A stretch of DNA of 64,000 bases from Callaeas wilsoni (GCA_013398955.1 VWPU01006293.1:1-64000), one strand, 5' to 3'. Numbered from the stretch's first letter, positions 25,846 to 38,422 are shown. The notes: a model not told the origin generated them from the sequence alone. Numbers and translations are program-made.

Positions 25846-26756
25846 CATGCCATGACAAATCTGACAAGCATTATGACAAAAATCTGTTTGTTCAGGGCAG
25901 AGTTTCAGAATAAAAGAATTTCGGCCGAATTGTATCCTCTTTGCATATCTAAATCTGTAGCAACGTTGAACTAGATGTAGATCTTAGTGCACTTTCAGAA
26001 ACAGTCTCGTACCTCGTGCAACCTTTCTAACTTCCCTCCTACAGAACTACCACTTGAGAGCTGGTATGTAGAAAAGGAGGGAGCTTGTGGATTCCAAAAA
26101 CAGACTTGCCTTGCACGCAAGTAAGCGTTATTCCAGCTAAAAGGGTCCCTGAGAGAGACAATAGCAAGAGAAAAATTACCACAGAGAGTATACCAACATG
26201 TATAAGCTGACGTTGTCTCAACAAAACTTCTGAAGATGTTGCGTATTTTCCATAAGGAATGAACCCCAGCCTTTCACAATCCCAGCCGTCTGGGCAGTTT
26301 AACCACTCCACTTGCATGGATCTGCAAGCCCTCACTGCATAAGCTCCCTACCTCATTTACAGCAGCACTATCATATTTCACTGGATATGATAAGGATATG
26401 CAAGGATTAGGAAGAGGAACTCATGTGGCTGATTTCCCACTGATGTCTGTTTCAGAGCTGTGAAGTGTTCTTGATGTGATTTTTAATTTTAAAGAGTTGC
26501 TACTTGTGACCTCCAAACCTACTTCCCAAACAAGGACACACTCTGAATTTATTTTGAGAACTGAAAGAAAGCATCTCATAATTATACTGCTTTCAGCTGC
26601 TCACTCTCTGTGCATTCAGCTTTCTGGCAAATTATTTTCCACAAGTGTTTTTGTGTGAAACTTCTAGTATCCTATATAGAAAATGTACTTTATCTCTGAG
26701 GGCAGAGGTATCTTAGAACATGGATCTTGTGGATAGTTAGAGAAAAAAGAAATATA
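25845..26756. other. Unassigned noncoding stretch
   Basis: A minus-strand frame (26039-26335) has a hydrophobic stretch, but its DNA is a pyrimidine tract ending in CAG, so it looks more like a splice-acceptor sequence than a membrane protein. No gene is assigned. Confidence 0.5.
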
Positions 26757-27028
26757 TCAGTTTAAGCAGATGAACAACAGGCAACAGTCACAAGTCACAG
26801 CAAGGAAAATTCCAGTTGGATATAGGGTAAAAAAATATTGCCATATGAGTAGTTCAAGGACAGGCCAAGTTGCCCAGAAATGTTGTGCAATCTCCATCCT
26901 TGGAGTATGCCAAGATGTGACTGAACAAATTCCTAGCAAAGTGAGCTGGCTTTGAAATCAGACCTCCTTGCAGCAAGAGGCTGAGCCAGATGACCTGTAG
27001 AGTTTCTTCCACTCTCAGCTATCCTGTG
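26757..27028 (+). mobile_element. CR1 LINE 3' end fragment
   Basis: The order of motifs matches the avian CR1 3' end: a diverged GGCAACAGTCACAAGTCACA block, then GTTGCCCAGAAATGTTG, CTCCATCCTTGGAG, GAGCCAGATGACCTGTAGAG, and a terminal CTCTCAGCTATCCTGTG. It is a 5'-truncated insertion with many substitutions, so relatively old. The copy ends 444 bp before the next CR1, which lies on the other strand. Confidence 0.85.
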
Positions 27029-27471
27029 GCCCCACATTCTTCCCACAGCATCACCTTTCAGCACAGCTGGCATGCCAGGCTACATCCCAGAGCAAATCCT
27101 GGGAACAAGCTTATCATGTGGCACTGTGCAATTCACATCACAAAAAATTTACTATCACTCAGGCTAAACACTTGCTACCTTAATTTCATCCTGATACTTC
27201 TTGGTAAATTTTCATGTGATGGTTATAATTCAATTAAAAAATGAACTTTACAACTTTTAAATATGCAAAGCATTCCCTTTTGTTATCTCTGTAGTAAATC
27301 ATTCATATCTAAATCTTAATCTTCACTCTTAAATCATATCTAAGCTCCAAAATAATTTTCCATTTTCTTCTATTATTTGGCTGCTGTCCAAAAGCAGACA
27401 GTAAAGGTAAAATCTTGGCCCCTCTGCACCCAATGGAAGATTTTTAAATTGGTTTTCATTATGTAAGATTT
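27029..27471. other. Spacer between two CR1 copies
   Basis: AT-rich DNA with no recognised feature. The two flanking CR1 copies point their 3' tails toward each other across it. Confidence 0.6.
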
Positions 27472-28693
27472 TCATAGAACCATCATGGAATAGTTTGGAT
27501 TGGCAGGGACCTTAAAAATCATCTAGTTCCAACCTCTCCTGCCAAGTAGACCTGGTTGGCAAGAACTCCATTCAATTACAAAAGGGTTATCCACAGCTTT
27601 TCTGGACAACAGGTTCCAGTGCCTCACCACTCTCTGGGTAAAGAATTTCCTCATGACATTCAATCTAAATCTCTCTTCTTTTAGTTTTAAAGTGTTCCCC
27701 ATTGTCCTATCACTATTTTCCCATGTAAAAACCAGTCTCTGTCTTTTCTGTAAGCTCTCTTCAAATACTTGAAGATTGCTATACAGTCTAGTCAGAGTCT
27801 TCTCTTCTCCAGGCTGAACACCCCCAAATCTCTCAGTCTTTCCTCATGGGTGTGGTGCTTCATCCCTCTGATCATCTTGGTGGCCTCCTCTGGCCTCACT
27901 CCCACAGGTCCATGTCCTTCCTGTGCTGGGACCCCAGAGCTGGACACAGCACTGCAGGTGGGGTCTCACCAGAGCTGAGCAGAGGGGCAGAATCCCCTCC
28001 CTGGCCCTGCCGGCCGCGCTGCTTTGGATGCAGCCCAGGACACGTTTGGCTCTCTGGGCTGGGAGTGCCCATGGCTGGGTCATGTCCAGCCTCTCACCCA
28101 CCAGAAACCTGCAAGTCCTTCTCAGCAGGACTTCTCTCAGTAAGATTATCTCCCAGTCTGTGCTCTTTTATGGGATTGCCCTGGTCTAGGTGCAGCACCT
28201 TGCACTTGCACTTGTTGAATTTCCTGAGGTTCTCCTGGGCCCACTGCACAGGTTTGTCCAGGTCCCTCTGGATGGCATCCTGTCCTATAGTGCCAACTTC
28301 TCTGCTCAGCTCCGTGTCATCTGCAAACTTGCTGTGGGTACACTCGATCCCTCTGTCTGCGTCACTGATAAAGATATTGAATAGTACCTGTTCCAGGACA
28401 GAGCCCTGAGGAACACTGCTCTTCACTGGCCTCCATCTGGACTTAGAGGCACTGGCCACAACTCTCTGCCTGAGTCCACCCTCCCGATTCCTTATCCACC
28501 AAATTGTTCACCATTCAAAACCATGTCTCTCCAATTTGGATATAAGGATGCCATGTGGGATCATGATGAAAGCCTTACAGAAAACTAGGTAGATAATATC
28601 TATATCTGGGATTAATCTTTCCTCATGTGTTTCAGTTAAAATTTCCTGAAGCTGTCTTGATTTATTATTATTTAGATTGCAAACAGATAGCAT
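27472..28693 (-). mobile_element. CR1 LINE copy, about 1.2 kb of the 3' part of ORF2 plus tail
   Basis: On the minus strand, reverse transcriptase blocks appear in the normal order. First comes a degraded IIYLVFCKAF with ILISKLERHGF, then [20 protein letters not shown], then [10 protein letters not shown] with the catalytic FADD intact (28316-28327), then [12 protein letters not shown] and [11 protein letters not shown]. Next come the conserved 3' region and the terminal ATGATGGTTCTATGA-like tail at 27472. A stop-free stretch of 121 codons survives at 28094-28459, but it is flanked by stops and frameshifts, so the copy is inactive. The 5' boundary near 28640-28693 is approximate. The block 27905-28084 is nearly identical, inverted, to 21770-21954. 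Confidence 0.93.
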
Positions 28694-30640
28694 TTCTATA
28701 CATCTGTATGCATGTCTGATTCTGATTTTTCAGTGCAATTTTGTTCGCAGGTCTCTGTATTTTTCTCTCCAGAAACTCTAGGTAAGATGTCCTCGATCTC
28801 TGAACATCTATTAACTGAGACTCAACTTATCCCTATCTCCAGAATCCCGTTCTAGTTTTACCTACATTCTGAGTCTGGAGCAGCAGTCTTATGGCCTGTT
28901 GTAAAACTGTTTGCAAGTCATGTCAGTTAATTACGTGGCAAAAGTTCTGTGTGTCCCTAATTGTGATTCTTTTTCATTCTTTCTATTCTGACAGTATGTG
29001 ACTTCTCAGAAGGAAAACAAGCCATAGGCCAGTTTGAACTCCTTGGTGATCTGCTTTTACCATATATGAATTTCTTTTATTAGATATATGCAAAATTAGA
29101 GCTGTAATTACAGCTCCTATTATCCCATCCTTACTAATCTGGTGACAGATGTTCCCTCTGGCATTTGGTAGCTCCTAGATATAGGATAAGACAGATAAGT
29201 TAAGGAAGGTAAGATATTAACTTGGATTTTCAACACACCATTGTCCAGTGACAAGCAGAAAGGCTAGGTGATCAGGAGAAGCAGAAAAGGGAATTGTCAC
29301 TCTCAGCCATAGACACTGAGATTCTAACAGGGATGAAATAGTACATGTGAGTGCATTTATGGAAAACCAGATCAGAGCTGCCGGATGGGTGGAGGCATAT
29401 GCTCAGCAACATGATTTAGAAAAATAAAATTGGCTAGAAAAGAACAGCAAAAAAGTTTACACTTGGAGAGGAAAGAAAGGCATATAGAAATGGAATTTGT
29501 TCTTCACATCAACTAGCTTGTTTTTTCAGGGCTTTTCCCTCCTTCCTAGATTCCTTTCAAGCTTACTTAACAACAATTGTTTGGAAGATAACGTGTTTGT
29601 CTGAGATTACCAGGAGGCATAAGTACCCCTTAAAACCAGGTTCTATATTCAACATGAGAAGTTTAAGTAATTCAGTAGAGTGTATCAATGAATCAAAAAA
29701 AAAAGTGATAAGAAGCTGCAGAAAACTCAAAGGAAAACGTCTCAAAGGAAAGGCTCTTAACAAGAAATTATTCTAGAAAGTGTGAAAACAGGGCTCAACT
29801 TCTAAGAATAGTCTGAGGCAGCAAAGAGCAAGCAGGGAATCTGGATGCATGTTGTCACCTACTTGCCCTTAGCAATCACAGTGAGGCAAGCTCTCATACG
29901 TCAGTTTTGCATGTTGAAGATGAAGTGCTGGTTCCAGAGTGAGAGGAGAAGAAGCAGGGAAGAGAAAAAGTATTACAAATATTTTTTTCTTGGTATCACA
30001 ATCCATAGAAACTGAAGTAATTAATAGATTTCCACAACAACTTTGTCATAAAACAGAGCAAAGCTAACATAAAAACCCCCAGAGTTAAATCAACTCTTCT
30101 GTAATTGAGCTTCTAGGCTAAACTAAATCTTCCATGGCCAGTACAGATTCCTGTATGAAATACACTTCTCCAGCTAACCTGAACTTTCTGTGCCAGAGTG
30201 CATTTCTGCATTCGCTTAGTCTACTGACTAAGGAAGATCTTTAGAGGCTCACCAAACTGACAGCCAGGCCGAACTTCCAAGTTTAGGATTCTTCAGTGCT
30301 GGGGCAAAAAATACAGCCCTTCCACCCCACTTTTAATAAAATGTCACTAGCCCCCTGCAGAAGCAAAAAATTAATATTAAAAAATTAATACACTAGTCTT
30401 GAGTAAAACAATAAGGCATGGGAAGGCTCTGAGCAGAGACACTGCTGCAGACCTGGTCCCAGCTGGTCCCAGCTACGCTGCTGTTTGAGCCTTCTCTCTT
30501 GTTCTGTCCTGTGGCCTCTCTCCCTCCCTAACAAAGGTCCCTAAGGCATATCCGCAGAATACAAGGCACGTCTGCGCTGCATGCAGGTTTCCCACTTCTG
30601 TTCCACAAGCCACTAGGGCATGTTTCTAGCTCCTCATAGC
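28694..30640. other. Unassigned noncoding stretch containing a palindrome
   Basis: Apart from the perfect palindrome at 29099-29116, nothing is recognised. A tandem CTGGTCCCAG duplication occurs near 30454-30474. Confidence 0.55.
29099..29116. promoter_or_regulatory. Perfect 18-bp palindrome with TAATTA centre
   Basis: GAGCTGTAATTACAGCTC is its own reverse complement over all 18 bases. The centre TAATTA is the classical paired homeodomain core. This makes a dimeric protein-binding site plausible, but no promoter or gene is visible next to it. Confidence 0.4.
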
Positions 30641-30808
30641 CAAAAAAAGATTACAAAAAACAAACACCACAAAAACAGGAAAAAAAATTTGCCCCCTCCA
30701 AAAATCCGCAAAAAATTTTTAAAAACACAAAAAACAAACAAACCAACAAACAAAAAACCAAAAGAAAACAAAACTAAGCCAAGAAAAAAAAAAGAAAGTG
30801 AAAAAACA
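30641..30808. repeat. A-rich, G-poor low-complexity tract
   Basis: About 170 bases of mainly A with interspersed C (units such as AAAC and AACAAAC). G is rare until the last 30 bases. It produces a lysine/asparagine/proline-rich false frame. The composition is similar to the tracts at 22344 and 59604. Confidence 0.8.
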
Positions 30809-33800
30809 TGGAGAGGGAATGTAAGTCACAGATGCATTCTCCAAGCTGTCAACCTTTCATTCCCAGGGCTGCTCTCAGACAGTGGCAGTACCTGTTTGTG
30901 CCCATCCCTGGCATCCCACACTGGTCTGGAAAGCTGGCACCTGGTCCTAAGGACATGTACATGTATGTGCTTATGTGCACATGTGTGTACATACAGATGT
31001 GTATGTGGAAGGCTAATTTTAGGCAGAAAGTCTCTCTGGATCCTCAGTCAGGGAACAAGCTGCTCATTTTCAGGTAAAGCTCTCTTCATCCCCAACAGGA
31101 GGCCAAATAAATCACTGCACTCCAGGACAGCTCATGTTTAATTTCCTCACTTGCAGAGCCATTGGATGATAAGAGGTGCCAAATCCAGCCTCTCCACAGC
31201 ACCCACACTCCCACAGCCATGTGGAGCTCACCAGAGAGGCAAGCTCTTGCCTCAAGTCCTGTACTTCTGCATGCTCTGGAGCTGGCACCTGGTGGAAAGC
31301 TGGCTCCAAATGCCTGTAATTGAGAGGGTGGTGGAAGAGCAGCAGGTTTAAAAAGCTGCTTGCTTTAACAATCTTGCTGGACACCTCTAAATGAATGTGT
31401 GCTGGAACTGGCAGTGTTTTGCCCAAGGAAACAGAGGCCTCTCAAAAATCCATGTGTCATTGTGTTCCTTCAGATCAGCCTCCAGATCAAAATGACAGTT
31501 CTGCCTGGGAGATCCATGCATACGATCTAGAAAGAAAAAGGCAGTGTAGCTGCCACAGGGAAAATCTGGTAAAAGAAGAGCATAATGGCACTGTAAGTTC
31601 CCTGTGGCAGTTCTGCCTTCTGGCAGCTGCCACTTTCACCTGCCCTGTGTTCCCATCCCTGAGGCTCCTGGACCAGCCAATACAGTCAAGCCAATGAGAG
31701 ACTTAGTTCCAGAGATAGTCCAAGTACATCTGGGAAGAACCTTTCCCAAATGGAGCTCTGGGTCTAACCCTGATGAACCCCTATATCCTCTGAATCCAAT
31801 TGGCTCTGAGGAAAAGGAAGACACCCCTCACTTTCTCCGGTAGGGTGAAGTATCAAATAAGAGTAAACATCTAGCATCTGGTGACAAAGTGATTTGGGTA
31901 GAAGTCTCTTGTGGTCCCATGACCTGGGCTGGCTGCCTAAGTGTAGGAAGGGTGCAGACTGAGGTGTGGTTTCTGCTTCCAGAGCTAGTAGTTGACCATG
32001 GAGCTGAGTCGTCCATCTCTTGCAAAAACTCAGTCTGCACCACATCATCTTAGGTAATACTCACCAGGAAAATGAAACTGGTATACAGCACAGAAGAAGG
32101 GGTGCAGGAGAGTTTGTGTCCGTGTTTGATGATTTTGATTTTGAGGTGCAGAGGCATTTTTTTGAGTGAAGGTCAGTGTGATGCCAACACCTCTCTGTAA
32201 TAACTGAAGATTGTCAGGCTGACCACCTTGACAAGCTGGAGCAGCACAGGTTGCATGCTCCTGAGCTGTTCCACCCCTCCAGTGAGGAAAAGGGAGCAAA
32301 ACAGTTCCTAAGGGAAGGTTTTGTAGGGATGAGAAGGTCTGTGTGTCTTGAAGGATATTTGATGTTCTTGACAAACCCAGTGGTGTCTGGCTTTCCTCCT
32401 CATGCAGGGATACCTGTTCTTGTGCAACAGCTGCTGGTAGCTGTGCTTCCATTCCCTGCTGCTGTGGCAGGGTCTGCCCTACACCACTGCTCAGCATAGC
32501 AAGGACACATGGGTGGGATGCTGGATGGCTCTGAGGCAGCGACAGCAGCTGGAGGGAGAAAACAGGGTGCCATGAGCATGCACACAGCCAGCAGTGGCTG
32601 CTTGTGGCTGCTGTGAGTAGCCTGTGCTGTAGGGCTGGCAGCGGAGCTAAGTATTCAAGTCACAGCAGCATGCATGAGCTCTGCTTCTCTGTTCCATGGA
32701 GACTTCAAGGACAGCACACACATACTCTAGTGTAAAGATAAAGTCTGTGCTGACCTGTTATGTTGGATGTGTCTTTAAATCACAGTCTCTCTGATATAGC
32801 TTTTCCCAGGTGTGATGCTTGGGGGAGTCCATAAGACTGGTGGTTTATGCCCAGAGTTGCACTTCAGTGTTTCCCTGAAGTGTTCTGGGTGTGATTCAAG
32901 ACAGAACTTCACAAAGCGACAGATGAAGTTGTGAAGCTGTGGTAAAGCATTCAGGGTCTCATTTTCTCTAAAGTGACCATAAGTAACTGCATTTCTTTTG
33001 CTTCAGATTCTCAGTTATAAAAGAAAAATAAATACGCCTTATGTCTCAAGTAATGTAAGTAAGTAATGCCTGTTAATTAGTATAACACATACAGTTATTA
33101 CGGTAAATGAGCCTATATAAACAGATAAGAGCCTATATAAACTGATAAGAAATACTGCTGTGTTTAAGCAGAGGAAAATGTCATTAAATGATTGTCAGCA
33201 GAGACTGTAAATAAACTGGTTTCTTCAAAAAGTAATGTCTCCTGTGCTGTGATCTAAGTAAGTATGTCTCATATTAGCTCAGTCCACAGTGCCTGGAAAT
33301 AAGCCTTTTTGCAAGACTGTCTATTTATACTCTACAGTGTAGGAAAACTTGAGCTCTGTCTCCTCCTACTCCAAGCTAAAAAAACCCATGAGGGTCCATT
33401 AGTGCAGATAACACAAGGTAAGTGCCACAGGTAAACTCCAAGAGCAAACTGTGTCCACCTGCAGAAACTGATGGCTGAACCATTCTCCGGGCCCTCACTG
33501 CCACAGTACGACAGCTTTCTGCAGAAAGCCCCTGCATTCTCCTTTAATGCAACAAGAGCCAATCTGGGGAAAGTAGTTTGAAGCAGCAAAAAAAGAAGCA
33601 AGTGAAAGGAGGGAAGCGCAGTTCTGCTATGCCTGTGATGGATATTTGCTGACTCCCTTTCATCAGAATATTGAAGCTCTTTTCGCTGAAATCAGAGGAA
33701 GTCAGCTTTGAAAGAAGAAAATAATGCTTAAAGAAAGGATGTTTGCCTCTCCACCAGGCTGATTTTCCACAGTCCATATCTGTGTATCTGAAGCCAGGCA

Positions 33801-36369
33801 TTGATAACAGGAGCCCTGGCACAGAGCACCTCTCTCAAGCACGCAGCACCGGCAGCTGCTGCTGTCGACTCCACAAACGGGAGCAAATCTTGCAGCCTCT
33901 GTGCAGCCACAGCTCCATTGCCACATGCCACCAGATTTGTCCTAACTCACTTTTTCATTTTCCTCCAATGTTTCAAAGTTCCAATTAGTCCTTAAAAGAT
34001 TTAAACTTATGAAAAAATTGTAACTAATTGACCATCAGCAGCTGAAAAGCTGAAAAGGTGTATTTTGTAAATAAACTCCTGGCATTTGTTCAAGAAGAAA
34101 TAGGATCCGATGTAAGTGCCTGAGAAGGTTCTTTACCAACATTTTTTCTCTTCCAGAATTTCTACTGCTGGTTCATTTTATAAGAGAAAGAATGTTTTAT
34201 TTTTATTAAAGAAAGTCCTACATTTAGAGCTCCCCTTTTAATCTAGGAGATTTCTGACATAAAAACGTCTTGTTTCTTCGTGTTTAATATATTACTAAAA
34301 TATGCTGTTGACAGATACTTTGCCAGTAGTGATTTCCCCTGGGAAAATGAAGTAGTATAGACTTCCTTCCTCATCTGAGAAAAAACCCCAAAACACTCAA
34401 ATGTGTTTTTCCAGGCAGCTGGTCAAGGAAGCAGGTGTCAGACTCACAAGAAAGTCTGCAAGTTCTGCATCACAGCCCCCTTCTTCCCCTGCCCAGCTGA
34501 TGGCAACACCCGACGCACACTGAGACTGCTCCTTGTGTTAGTAAGAAAATACTTCCTTGTTGTCCTGAGGCACATTTAGCCCATACTATATATAATTTGA
34601 CAGTAATTTCTCCTGCAGGTTCTACAAACAACTTCCAGTTCACATTGTCTTTATTTCCTGCCACAGCTATATGTTTGTGGAAATTAATGTCTCTTTGCAA
34701 GTTGTCCAGCTGCTTGGTTTGGATACTTGGCAATCTTGGCTATATTTTCTTATTTCATAAATCTCCTTTCCAGCCTTCTGCCTCTCCTGTCTCCCCTGCA
34801 GCATTTATGTCTCTCCCTTATCCCTACAACTAGCTCCCTAATCTCACCCATTCATTTCCAAATCAGTATCAAAATCCCTCCCTGCATTTAAACCCTCTAA
34901 GGACTTTCTTCCCTTACACACTGGGCTCTGTTATGCTCTCTCCCTCACCCTGCTCCTCCTGCTCTAGCAGTACCAGCCTGCTCTCTGCACCCAAGCACAA
35001 TCTCCCCTTGTTGAAGCAGACACTGCTGGCTCGCCCGCCCGAGCCATCTGGACCTGCAGCCCTCCGTTTCACTGAATCCCATGGCTCTAGGAACTTATCT
35101 GCATGCCCTTCCCCTGACAATTAATTTCTTTCCTCCATCCACTGTTTTTCAGGCTGCAAATCAGGGATTACTATTGCTGTCTGTGAAGCATTTTAAGAAG
35201 CAAGCTGGATTAGGCAGTCTACAGATTGAGGTGGAATCATGTATTTTATTGTCTTAAGAAGCATTTGACAGGCAGGTACTACATTGTGTACCAACAGAAC
35301 AGCTGATGAAAAGGAAGACGTTATAAACATACACACAACACACAAGTTCCTTGAAAAGTTGGTATTTACAAGTGCCAATTCAGAGTGCTATGTAAGACAT
35401 CATTATTTATTTCCTTATATTATTTCCTTATTTTATGTACTCCGGATTTGCAAAGAGGAGATAAAAAATGGCTGCATCTCAATTTTGCCAAAATATTGGC
35501 AAAATTCCTGTTGCTAAAGGTGATTATGGTATGCAGGTGGTTTCCTGCAGTAAAAGTTCACAGTGGATAGTGCAAAGCAAATCCCTTACAATACAAGAAA
35601 AGGAAATAAAGATGAAGGGACAAGATAAAAGCAAGCGGCATAAAGTCTTAAAGAAATAGATTTGTCATCACAAAGCACTGAAATCCTGTTAGCAGCCTTG
35701 GGAGGTGACAGCAGTAAAATTAGAGCTCAGCTTGTCATTTTGCCATTAGGTTTTTTTTTGGTTTTTTTTGAAGGTGCATTGGTCAAAAAGCTACTTTATC
35801 CTGATTTCCTGCAGGTCTGTGGGTTTTGTCTCCTAAATGCTCCACCAACTACCAAAGCAAACCAGCTCCCCCCCAGGCTTGTGTGCATCCCCATCAGTTC
35901 AGAGCAAACGCAGTGCTTGGTCCAAGCTGGCCCTGGCACAGGCTGGTGCACACTAGCCAGAGTGGTGCTGGATCATCACTGCTCTGCTAACCAGCTGCTG
36001 CCAACTGCTCAAGGGCACTTCTTATGTTTTAATTCCTAGATGAATCACTAATTTTATTCTCTATTCTACCTGGGTACTTGCTTTCAAAAAAATTATAAGA
36101 ATTTATCTTTAGGATTTCCGCTCCTCTTTCATGTAATGCTGCAACTAAATGATGGGCTTAAAACTTGGTAGGCAGAAGCTGGCAGGAAAATGGAGAGAAG
36201 GTGTTAACAAGATCCCCAAGGCCTTGTTCTGGCAGGAGGCCATGGTGCCACTTGGATGGCATCACTGCCTCATGTTAATTTTAGTTCTCCTCCCTGAGGA
36301 GGTCTGACACTCCAGTAGTTGTACCCTCCCAATACAGTCAGAGAATGTGGGAAGGAAGGAAAGTAGAGG
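30809..36369. other. Unassigned noncoding stretch, partly GC-richer
   Basis: From about 30880 to 32650 GC is visibly higher and many frames of 80-150 codons occur on both strands (the longest minus, 32045-32497), none with a recognised domain. ATGT-rich simple sequence occurs at 30953-31013. A 20-bp tandem duplication lies at 33109-33148. A T-rich run with GG interruptions is near 35752-35770. Confidence 0.5.
33109..33148. repeat. 20-bp tandem duplication, two units
   Basis: GAGCCTATATAAACAGATAA is followed directly by a second copy differing at one base (CTG for CAG). Each copy contains a TATATAAA motif. The single mismatch suggests a fairly recent local duplication. Confidence 0.9.
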
Positions 36370-36396
36370 ATCTTGGTTTGTGCAGCAAACCAAGAT
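36370..36396. repeat. Perfect 10-bp inverted repeat, 7-bp loop
   Basis: Arms ATCTTGGTTT (36370-36379) and AAACCAAGAT (36387-36396) are exact reverse complements around GTGCAGC. GGATCTTGG recurs at about 36413. The stem is too short for a typical microRNA precursor. Confidence 0.75.
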
Positions 36397-38422
36397 ATTG
36401 GAAACCATATCTGGATCTTGGCGGTAGTGCTGGATCAAAAAAATTACTTTCATTTAAAAAAAATACGTAGGACGACTTTTCTCCCACACTGCAGTCCAAT
36501 GCCTGCCTGGTCATTTTAAACTGGACAGGATCCCCTCAACTGAGCTGCCATTAGCACGGATACTGGCAAATGTAACTGAAGAGCATTTCTCAGCCCAGCT
36601 GACCTGAATATCAAAAGCTACATCTGTTCTAGGAAAACTTCCCAGTTCTGGAACACCAATGGATGACCCAGACCCATTTCTTTGCAGTATTGGTGTGAAA
36701 CCTACTCAGCCCTGAACCCTGCAAAGAGAACCAGAACATATGCCATGGCTGGGAGATACATTACTCCTCAGCTAGATGTCCAGAGCTGGGATTTGAGTCT
36801 CTCTCCAGGAATGCAGTTTGGCATAAAACCTGGAGACACTGTGTGCTTCCTTAGATTGGCAGTTTGACTACTGTTTCCTTTTATCACCCTTAATATAATA
36901 CAGAGCTAACAATGCTTCTGACTTGGTATCTCTTTCTCATCCAGAAAACAGCAGGAATTGTCTCCAAGGCTGTGTTTTGCCTGTACCTTGACACCATTTC
37001 AGACTTCCACATGTTACATAAGTTAAAAAGCATAGTAATGTTGCGTGTCGCTAGTGACAGAAAAGCATCTGCATGGAGAGCAGGGACTCAAAACCCAGAT
37101 CCAGCTTTGAAACCCAATGGTGTAGCTGTGCTTTGCACAGTTTCCAAGCAGCATCACTTTTCTGGCATTGACAAGAAGGAGGTTGTTTGCCAAAGTGCAA
37201 TGGCAAAGTGGGCTAAACCTTGATGAAAGGCCAGGCAGACTCCCTGCTGATCCCTTTTGGTTACAGTCAAGGAAAATCCGCTGATCTAGGTAAATCGTCA
37301 ACAACAAGGACATTTGTTCCTTTGGTCATTCTCAAGAACTGGTTCACGTGTGTGACAAAGCACCAGGAAGCAGACAGTGATACTCCCCTGCCACACGGGA
37401 GTCAGCACAACATGTATCCAGCCTGGTTGCCACTTACTTGCAGCTTGAGAATATATAGCAATCCTAACTGTTGTGTACTTGATCTTCTGCCAGGACTGTT
37501 TACAGAGTAACAGAATTAGATCTCCAGTGAGCCCAAAACACCAACTTCAGCCATAATTTTCTGAGACTGATGGCCTACTGGAATTTATATCCAAGACAAA
37601 TCCTGCCAGTAACCTGGACAGAAGTACTGCATGTCATGTAAGTGATTTGCACACCACCTGCACAAAAGCCAAGAATGGGTTTCTCATTTACTCAGAGGAA
37701 AAGTCCACGAAATGTTCCATTTCCTATTAGTACTACCCTTACGGGTGATTTTCAGTGGCAGTCTTAGGCTCCCTGTTAGGCTGTTGGTTAGTGCATAAGA
37801 AGCCCTGAAGAGCTTAGAGCATTCATCTGAAGCCACAGCTGCAGGGGTGAGTGAGAGATAGCAGCCTGATAGGGACACAGAGATGTCTCACATATCGTTA
37901 TGTTATTTTCCTTGAAATTAAAATAAAGAGTCATCCTCATTAATAAGCTTTGAGTCAAACTTTCCTTTAGCCACAATGAAAGAACACTGCCATTAATTAG
38001 CTCTCATGTAACCACCACTGAAACCCTGGAAATTACAGCTGAAACAAGAAGCAACCCTTATCTGAGTGCAGCTGTATTTTGCTTTCCTGCAATGTAAATG
38101 CATTTTTTACAAATATGTTCCTGTATAATCCAAGTTTTACTTGTAAGGACTTCCTTCTGAAGTAATCAAACTTACATTCAAGGCAGATTTAAAAGGCTCC
38201 CAGAACACAAGCTGGGAAAATTTGAGCAAGACTAAAGCAGAAAGTATATGCATCATATAAAATGATTTAAGGAAATGAAATGAGCTGTGCTAGAAAAACT
38301 ACAGCTAAGCAAGCTTTGTCTTCTAAGGATGTTTATGTGTTGTTCCATAACCTTCTCCTCAAACAGTTTCATCAAAATAAACTCAGCTCCCTCCCTGCTC
38401 CTCAGCTGCCTAGTCCTCTGTG
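36397..38422. other. Unassigned noncoding stretch
   Basis: No gene is recognised. The sequence around 37985-38160 (TTAATTAG, ATTACAGCTG, TGCAATGTAAATGCA) has the texture of vertebrate conserved noncoding elements, an impression only. Confidence 0.5.

Noticed and set aside
26039..26335. Minus-strand frame with a membrane-like hydrophobic segment
   Set aside because: The hydrophobic residues come from a pyrimidine tract (TTTTTCTCTTGC...CTCTCTCAG) that looks like a splice acceptor, and no family was recognised. A GC-type donor-like AAG|GCAAGT follows 39 bases later, but a micro-exon cannot be supported from this alone.
32045..32497. Minus-strand frame of 150 codons in the GC-richer region
   Set aside because: Glutamine/proline-rich without a recognised domain. 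GC-rich DNA has fewer stops, so long frames are expected there.
34470..34733. Minus-strand frame of 87 codons with protein-like composition
   Set aside because: I could not recognise a family or find convincing splice signals. Weaker case than the 23.8-kb frame.
36370..36396. Possible microRNA hairpin
   Set aside because: The stem is only 10 bp, far shorter than a pre-miRNA, and flanking bases do not extend the pairing.
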